The notes under the pieces: model-generated
Databases searched by the model: none
What the model saw: only the letters and a program-made list of their open reading frames with translations
Told to the model about the DNA's origin: nothing
Source of the DNA: Bacteroidales bacterium
Lineage (GTDB): Bacteria; Bacteroidota; Bacteroidia; Bacteroidales; F082
NCBI GenBank assembly: GCA_024400425.1
Contig: JAKSMV010000023.1
Location: 1 to 57,564 of the forward strand
Direction: 5' to 3'
Length of the DNA: 57,564 bases
Translations under genes and position numbers: made by a program
Shown here: positions 52,948-57,564 of the stretch, piece by piece
Layout: each line of letters begins with the position of its first letter
Numbering within the stretch: the stretch's first letter is position 1

Positions 52948-53779
52948 TCTACATACCCATAGCATATACAGTGATGGCAAGTCACAGCCGCGTGAAATTG
53001 TTGAAGAAGCTGTCCGTCAGGGATTTAGTGCCATTGGTTTTTCCGAACACAGCCCTTTGCCTTTCGATAATACCTTTTCGGTGAAGGATTATGACATGCC
53101 GAAATATGTTGCCGAAATTGCGCAACTAAAAGAGGAATTCAAGGACAAAATTGAGGTTTATTGTGCTTTGGAGGCCGATTATGTTCCCAACACATCGGAG
53201 ACTTTTTCGGTGACACAGGAAAAGTATCATCTTGATTATCTGATTGGTGGCGTTCATCTCGTGGGTCAATCCGCCAATCCTGATGAGTTGTGGTTTATCG
53301 ATGGTCCGAAATGGGAAATCTACGATGAAGGCTTGCAGAAGTTTTTCGATGGTGACATCCGCCGTGGCGTGCGCCGTTTCTTTGAGCAGTCGAATGAAAT
53401 GATTGAGTATGAGCATTTTGATGTCATTGCCCATTTCGACAAAATCAAGATGCACAACCGCGACCGCTATTTCCATGAAGATGAAACCTGGTACCGCAAG
53501 CTGGCAATGGAAACTTTGGACTTGATTCGTGAAAAAGGTCTTGTGATGGAAATCAACACACGTGGCATCTACAAGAAGCGTTACAACGGCTTTTATCCTT
53601 CGCCTTGGCTGATGAAAGAGGCTTGCGCGATGGGCGTTCCAGCCATCATTTCCGCCGATGCGCACCATTTCAGCGAGATTTCACTGGAATTTGAAGCTGC
53701 TGAAGAAGCTTTGCGGCAAGCGGGTTATCGCAGTGTCGTCAGATTTAAGGATGGGAAATGGATTGAACATTCCATCTGA
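52934..53779 (+). CDS. PHP-domain histidinol-phosphatase-like protein
   Basis: A 281-residue PHP-fold metallohydrolase. Metal-binding motifs are LHTHSIYSDG near the N-terminus, GFSEHSPLP, the EADYV glutamate, GGVHLV, IAHFDK and SADAHH near the C-terminus. This pattern is that of HisJ/HisK-type histidinol phosphatases, the step before histidinol dehydrogenase. Other his genes are not in the window, so another phosphomonoester is possible. Confidence 0.82.
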   Translation: MQNFNLHTHSIYSDGKSQPREIVEEAVRQGFSAIGFSEHSPLPFDNTFSVKDYDMPKYVAEIAQLKEEFKDKIEVYCALEADYVPNTSETFSVTQEKYHLDYLIGGVHLVGQSANPDELWFIDGPKWEIYDEGLQKFFDGDIRRGVRRFFEQSNEMIEYEHFDVIAHFDKIKMHNRDRYFHEDETWYRKLAMETLDLIREKGLVMEINTRGIYKKRYNGFYPSPWLMKEACAMGVPAIISADAHHFSEISLEFEAAEEALRQAGYRSVVRFKDGKWIEHSI

Positions 53780-53783
53780 CGTA

Positions 53784-53805
53784 GAGACGCGATTTATCGC
53801 GTCTC
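53784..53805 (+). repeat. Interspersed palindromic repeat, copy 2
   Basis: A perfect palindrome: GAGACGCGAT, TT, ATCGCGTCTC, five bases after the PHP gene stop. It matches the copy at 2431-2453 except for one inserted T and one base in the spacer. From memory, near-identical palindromes are scattered in many Bacteroidota genomes. Confidence 0.8.
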
Positions 53806-53816
53806 AATAATAATGT

Positions 53817-53852
53817 AAAAACGAGAGGTGCAAAACTGCACCTCTCGTTTTT
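53817..53852. terminator. Bidirectional intrinsic terminator
   Basis: A perfect 16-base palindrome (AAAAACGAGAGGTGCA and its complement, loop AAAC) with A and T runs at its ends, between the convergent PHP and purC genes. It fits as a shared terminator for both. Confidence 0.85.
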
Positions 53853-53875
53853 GTTTCCAAAATATTGATTATGAA

Positions 53876-54820
53876 TTATTTATTTAGGAAATTCATCACA
53901 TTGTTTTCAATGCGCTTGGCGAGGTCTTCCGAGTCGGCGGCCTTTTCAAATTTGTGGCCGGTCACTTTTTCGTAGAGTTCGATGTAACGGTCGGAAACGC
54001 TATCGACGTATTCAGGTGTCATTTCTGGCACTTGCTGGCCTTCCTTGCCTTGGAAGCCGTTGGCCATCAGCCATTCGCGGACGAATTCCTTCGAAAGCTG
54101 AATCTGAGGCTCGCCTTTTGCAAAGCGTTCTTCGTATTGGTCGGCGATGAAATAGCGTGACGAGTCAGGCGTGTGGATTTCGTCCATCAAGTAGATTTGG
54201 TCGCCAATCTTGCCGAACTCATATTTTGTATCGACGAGGATAAGTCCTTGTTTGGCAGCGATTTCTGTTCCGCGCTGGAAAAGTTTGCGTGTGATGGCTT
54301 CAATCTGTGCGTAGTCGCTTTCGCTAATCAGTCCTTTGGCGATGATTTCTTCGCGCGAAATGTCTTCGTCATGACCTTCATCAGCCTTTGTGGTAGGCGT
54401 GATGATAGGTTCGGCGAAACGCTGATGCTCGCGCATTCCGTCAGGAATCTGCACGCCGCAGATGGTATGCTGACCGCTCTTGTAGGTGCGCCATGAGCTG
54501 CCCGTGAGGTAGCCGCGGATAATCATTTCGATTGGGAAAGGCTTGCAGAGCTTGCCCACGGTGACCATCGGGTCGGGTGTGGCGAGTTTCCAGTTCGGCA
54601 CAATGTCGGTGGTGGCGTCAAGGAACATGGAGGCTATCTGATTGAGTACCTGCCCCTTGAAAGGAATGCCTTTGGGCAGAATGACATCGAAAGCGGAGAT
54701 ACGGTCGGTGGCAACCATAACCATATATTCGTCGTTAATGAAATAACAGTCGCGGACTTTGCCGTGATAAACCTTGGTCTGGCCAGGGAAATTGTAATCT
54801 GTTCTTGTTAATGCTTTCAT
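53876..54820 (-). CDS. purC: Phosphoribosylaminoimidazole-succinocarboxamide synthase
   Basis: A 314-residue SAICAR synthase that joins aspartate to CAIR with ATP in purine synthesis. Visible are GKVRDCY near the start (nucleotide loop), [15 protein letters not shown], the substrate motif [13 protein letters not shown] and LVDTKYEFG. The length is that of the longer bacterial/fungal form. Its start overlaps the phoH stop by four bases. Confidence 0.93.
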   Translation of the reverse strand: MKALTRTDYNFPGQTKVYHGKVRDCYFINDEYMVMVATDRISAFDVILPKGIPFKGQVLNQIASMFLDATTDIVPNWKLATPDPMVTVGKLCKPFPIEMIIRGYLTGSSWRTYKSGQHTICGVQIPDGMREHQRFAEPIITPTTKADEGHDEDISREEIIAKGLISESDYAQIEAITRKLFQRGTEIAAKQGLILVDTKYEFGKIGDQIYLMDEIHTPDSSRYFIADQYEERFAKGEPQIQLSKEFVREWLMANGFQGKEGQQVPEMTPEYVDSVSDRYIELYEKVTGHKFEKAADSEDLAKRIENNVMNFLNK

Positions 54821-55827
54821 GATTGTATGTTTAATGAATTATTGTCAATATTTTCTTGTATATCAATTTCTTGTGAGTCTTCTTCGTGGTGCCTCTTGTA
54901 AGCGTTGATGATGTCGGTCACCAATTTGTGGCGCACCACATCCTTGTCGTCGAGCATGATGAACTCGATGCCTTTCACGTCTTTCAGCACTTCCATGGCT
55001 TGTGGCAATCCCGAAGGCGTTTTGGGTGGCAAGTCGATTTGGGTGATGTCGCCTGTGATGATGAACTTGGCCGAGCGTCCCATGCGGGTGAGGAACATCT
55101 TCAGTTGACTGCGCGTGGCATTTTGGGCTTCGTCGAGGATGACGAAGGCATGGTCCAAAGTGCGGCCGCGCATGAAGGCCAAAGGCGCAATCTCAATGGT
55201 GTGGTCTTCGAGATAGCCGTCTAGCTTTGACGATGGAATCATGTCGCGCAAGGCGTCGTAAAGCGGTTGCAGATAAGGGTCGAGCTTGTCTTTCAGGTCG
55301 CCGGGGAGGAAACCGAGATGTTCGTCAGCTTCCACAGCAGGTCGGGTGAGGATGATGCGTCGCACCTGCCTTTCTTTCAAGGCTCTCACGGCGAGGGCAA
55401 CTGCAGTATATGTCTTTCCTGTTCCGGCAGGGCCAATGGCAAACACCATGTCTTTCTGTTCCGAAGCACTAACCATACGTTTTTGGTTTGCCGTTATCGC
55501 CTTGATTGGCAATCCGTTGCGACCAAAGACCAACACGTCGCTTTCTGACATTTTTTGTTTCAGGTCGTGGTCGGTGGCCGTCATCATGATGTCTTCAATG
55601 ATGTTTTCGTCGATGCGGCCGTTGCGTTCAAGTTGCATGGTAAGCGTCTCGAAGCGGTTCATGAAATAATCCATCTCGTCTTCGTCGCCCATCACTTTCA
55701 CGAAATCGCCGCGGGCAATGATTTTGAGCTTTGGGAAAAGCTGTTTGACTTTGTCTAAATACTTGTCGTTGGGCCCGAATAGGTCCTTGGGGTCAACATT
55801 TTCGATTTGGAGTATTTGTTCGGCCAT
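54817..55827 (-). CDS. phoH: PhoH-like ATPase
   Basis: A 336-residue cytosolic ATPase. An N-terminal KH-like region precedes Walker A GPAGTGKT (132-139) and Walker [11 protein letters not shown]. PhoH proteins are linked to RNA metabolism and phosphate starvation. The start at 55827 is preferred over 55848 because the promoter at 55846-55853 would lie across the longer version. Confidence 0.88.
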   Translation of the reverse strand: MAEQILQIENVDPKDLFGPNDKYLDKVKQLFPKLKIIARGDFVKVMGDEDEMDYFMNRFETLTMQLERNGRIDENIIEDIMMTATDHDLKQKMSESDVLVFGRNGLPIKAITANQKRMVSASEQKDMVFAIGPAGTGKTYTAVALAVRALKERQVRRIILTRPAVEADEHLGFLPGDLKDKLDPYLQPLYDALRDMIPSSKLDGYLEDHTIEIAPLAFMRGRTLDHAFVILDEAQNATRSQLKMFLTRMGRSAKFIITGDITQIDLPPKTPSGLPQAMEVLKDVKGIEFIMLDDKDVVRHKLVTDIINAYKRHHEEDSQEIDIQENIDNNSLNIQS

Positions 55828-55845
55828 CGTCTGTTTTATTTTCTG

Positions 55846-55853
55846 CAAAAATA
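55846..55853 (-). promoter_or_regulatory. Promoter -7 element of the phoH-purC operon
   Basis: On the minus strand it reads TATTTTTG, 18 bases before the phoH start codon. It decides the start codon at 55827. Confidence 0.5.
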
Positions 55854-55908
55854 GAAAAACTCGTTCATAAATTTTTAAAAAACCTCACCTAAATTCAATA
55901 TAAAAAAC

Positions 55909-55916
55909 TACTTTTG
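55909..55916 (+). promoter_or_regulatory. Promoter -7 element of the SAM hydroxide adenosyltransferase gene
   Basis: TACTTTTG fits TAnnTTTG and lies 28 bases before the start codon, divergent from the phoH promoter. Confidence 0.45.
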
Positions 55917-55944
55917 CAATCTCTCAGAGTAAAAGATACGAACG

Positions 55945-56760
55945 ATGGCAATTGTGACATTAACAAGTGATTGGGGAACTCGCGATTATTATGCGGCAGC
56001 GGTGAAGGGCACTCTGCTTTCCATGATGCCTGATGTCACCATTGTTGACATTACTCACCAAATCAACCCTTTCAACATCTCGCAGGCAGGTTTTACGCTG
56101 AAGCATTGCTACAAGAACTTTCCTGTGGGCACCATTCACATCATTGCTGTCGAAACCATCGAATCGCCTGATTCTCCGCATGTCGTGGTGAAGGCTGGTG
56201 GGCATTATTTCATCTCTACCGACAATGGCATCTTCAGCCTTATCCTTGACGGGAAGTTCGACGAGGCCGTTTGCATCGATGTGCCGCAAGACAGCGATTC
56301 GTTCACTTTCATCACCCGTGACCGTTTTGCCCGAGTCGCCTCGATGATTGCTCACGGCGAGCCTTTGTCTAATATTGGCGCACCGCGTGAAAGACTGAAT
56401 TTCGGAGGCGCCTTCTGCGCTGTTCCTCGCGACAATGCGATAAGTGGTGTGGTGACTTATGTCGATTCCTACGGAAACATCATTACGAACATTTCAAAGG
56501 AAATGTTTGATAATGAGCGTCGTGGACGCGATTTTACCATTATGGTGAAAGGCGATCTCTACACCGTCACCAAGATTTCGGACAGCTATTTGGATGTTGG
56601 CAATGTTGAGTTGGTAGCCATCTTTGGTTCGCATGGTTTCCTTGAAATCGCCTTAAATAGAGCTCCTTTGGCTACTTTGTATGGCATTAATGTGGATTCG
56701 CCCATCAATGTGGTGTTTCACGATGACATGCAGTTGTCAGATTTGAACACTTTGTTCTGA
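55945..56760 (+). CDS. SAM hydroxide adenosyltransferase (DUF62 family)
   Basis: A 271-residue protein of the family that hydrolyses S-adenosylmethionine to adenosine and methionine and is related to fluorinase and chlorinase. Visible are TLTSDWG..DYY at the N-terminus, VDITH, the STDNGIF loop and the C-terminal YVDSYGNIITNI motif. The halogenase-specific loop is not evident. The biological role of the family is unclear. It overlaps the convergent PAP2 gene by 24 bases. Confidence 0.87.
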   Translation: MAIVTLTSDWGTRDYYAAAVKGTLLSMMPDVTIVDITHQINPFNISQAGFTLKHCYKNFPVGTIHIIAVETIESPDSPHVVVKAGGHYFISTDNGIFSLILDGKFDEAVCIDVPQDSDSFTFITRDRFARVASMIAHGEPLSNIGAPRERLNFGGAFCAVPRDNAISGVVTYVDSYGNIITNISKEMFDNERRGRDFTIMVKGDLYTVTKISDSYLDVGNVELVAIFGSHGFLEIALNRAPLATLYGINVDSPINVVFHDDMQLSDLNTLF

Positions 56761-57324
56761 TTTTTTCTCTTCGATTTTCTTGCTGAAAACGACAAACAAC
56801 TTCCTGATTATCAGACCGACGAGTATTCCGAGAATGGCTCCTGCGATGATGTCGCCTGGATAGTGGAATCCGATGTAGATACGGCTATAACTCGAAATCA
56901 AAGCCCATGCAAACAAAGTGAAACCGACCCAACGATTTTTTTTGCGTAAGGCAGCGGTCAGGAAAGTTGCAATGGAAAACGTGTTGGCGGCATGTGACGA
57001 AACGAAACCGAATCGACCTCCTGCCATGCCTTTTGGGAGATATATAAACTCTTCTAAATCAGAATTGAAGCAAGGTCTCAAACGCTGAAATAAGGGTTTG
57101 CAAACATGGGCTGAGAGTTGGTCGGAACAAAGTACAACCAGTCCGACTGCGAGGAAAATCCACCAACTGCGTTTCCCGTATTGTTTGATGGCAAGGTAAA
57201 TCCACAATGCGTAAAGCGGCAGCCATACCCACATCTGCGTGATGGCAATCATGATGGGGTCGAGCCAATCGGCATGTAACCCATTCAGAAAGAGGAAAAA
57301 CTGTGAATCGAGTTCGGCGAGCAT
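56737..57324 (-). CDS. PAP2-family membrane phosphatase
   Basis: A 195-residue membrane protein with about five or six helices and the three phosphatase motifs: CKPLFQRLRP (Kx6RP), VSSHAANTF (SxH, with Ser for Gly) and SRIYIGFHYPGD (SRx5Hx3D). It may dephosphorylate undecaprenyl diphosphate or a lipid phosphate in the periplasm. The start at 57324 is set by the promoter at 57350-57357, which excludes the longer version. Confidence 0.85.
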   Translation of the reverse strand: MLAELDSQFFLFLNGLHADWLDPIMIAITQMWVWLPLYALWIYLAIKQYGKRSWWIFLAVGLVVLCSDQLSAHVCKPLFQRLRPCFNSDLEEFIYLPKGMAGGRFGFVSSHAANTFSIATFLTAALRKKNRWVGFTLFAWALISSYSRIYIGFHYPGDIIAGAILGILVGLIIRKLFVVFSKKIEEKKSEQSVQI

Positions 57325-57349
57325 GAGAAAATGTTTTTCGTTTTCCGTG

Positions 57350-57357
57350 CAAAAATA
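57350..57357 (-). promoter_or_regulatory. Promoter -7 element of the PAP2 gene
   Basis: On the minus strand it reads TATTTTTG, 25 bases before the start codon at 57324, with TTTG 22 bases further upstream. Confidence 0.45.
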
Positions 57358-57418
57358 ATCCAAAAACGGAAAGGTATCGCAAATGGAACATTTTTTCGGT
57401 CGCAAAATCATTTTTATG

Positions 57419-57426
57419 TATCTTTG
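57419..57426 (+). promoter_or_regulatory. Promoter -7 element of aspS
   Basis: TATCTTTG fits TAnnTTTG, with TTCG 20 bases upstream as a weak -33 element. The leader to the start at 57498 is about 65 bases and A/C-rich, without a visible stem. Confidence 0.5.
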
Positions 57427-57497
57427 CCATTTGGTTTTGCTGAAAGCAAATCAATACATCTAACGGAATAACAAACAAATAAATAACAACAAAACTT

Positions 57498-57564
57498 ATG
57501 TACAGAACACATACTTGTGGTGAACTTCGTCTTGCCGATGCTGGCAAGGAAGTCACGTTATGCG
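57498..57564 (+). CDS. aspS: Aspartyl-tRNA synthetase, N-terminal fragment (cut by the window edge)
   Basis: The last 67 bases encode MYRTHTCGELRLADAGKEVT and two more residues before the window ends. This matches the start of bacterial aspartyl-tRNA synthetases (MYRTHTCGELR..., beginning of the OB-fold anticodon-binding domain). The gene charges tRNA-Asp. Only 22 codons are visible, so the call rests on this short but characteristic N-terminus. Confidence 0.75.
   Translation, partial: MYRTHTCGELRLADAGKEVTLC

Noticed and set aside
53784..53852. CRISPR-like or tRNA-like structure after the PHP gene
   Set aside because: There is one palindromic repeat and one terminator, with no repeat-spacer series and no cloverleaf.
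55945..56760. Fluorinase or chlorinase
   Set aside because: It belongs to the same superfamily but shows the ordinary hydroxide adenosyltransferase pattern, with no halogenase loop evident and no halometabolite genes nearby.

Overview
The window looks like a chromosomal segment of a Bacteroidales-type bacterium (phylum Bacteroidota). Four things point there. Promoters follow the Bacteroidota pattern TAnnTTTG, often with an upstream TTTG, and start codons mostly lack a purine-rich ribosome binding site. One large secreted protein ends in a type A type IX secretion (T9SS) sorting domain, which argues against the genus Bacteroides and for a T9SS-bearing lineage. An RprY-like regulator and MenA are present. 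Genes are tightly packed and no gene-free stretch exceeds 300 bases. I see no tRNA, rRNA, CRISPR array, transposase or phage gene.

Region 1 (about 85-20378, + strand) is a 20-gene cluster of the aryl polyene/flexirubin type. It is probably one operon, since many junctions overlap by 1-14 bases. Tyrosine ammonia-lyase can supply a 4-coumarate starter. A type II polyketide synthase follows: three ketosynthases with intact Cys-His-His triads, two ketosynthase relatives without the triad (chain-length-factor-like), two acyl carrier proteins, a ketoreductase, two hotdog dehydratase relatives and a thioesterase. Tailoring and delivery genes complete it: methyltransferase, LpxL-like acyltransferase, glycosyltransferase, EamA-type membrane protein, LolA-like carrier, an MMPL-PlsC-methyltransferase-like fusion and a double FAD oxidoreductase. 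The DarA/DarB enzymes that make the dialkylresorcinol half of true flexirubins are not in the window.

Region 2 (about 20397-25451, +) is a second operon that may serve the same pathway: B12-binding radical SAM enzyme, unknown 119-residue protein, alpha/beta hydrolase, PaaK-like ligase and acyltransferase. Two duplicated secreted proteins, gpsA and a MarR regulator follow (25489-28508).

Region 3 (about 28491-43441) carries glycoprotein and sialic acid functions. A secreted T9SS protein carries a PNGase F-like module. The minus-strand sialic acid operon encodes NanA lyase, a small secreted protein, a mutarotase fused to a sodium symporter, an AGE-family epimerase, a YhcH/NanQ-like protein and a creatininase-family protein. 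A two-domain sialate O-acetylesterase is divergent from it. A second symporter, a YqaA-like membrane protein and a nitroreductase lie between. Together these suggest use of host-type N-glycans and sialic acid, although no sialidase or TonB receptor is visible.

Region 4 (43443-57564) is housekeeping: MenA, a DEAD-box helicase, a serine hydrolase, a two-component system, a candidate small RNA, Pgi, a U32 protein, a PHP phosphatase, PurC, PhoH, a SAM hydroxide adenosyltransferase, a PAP2 phosphatase and the first codons of aspS.
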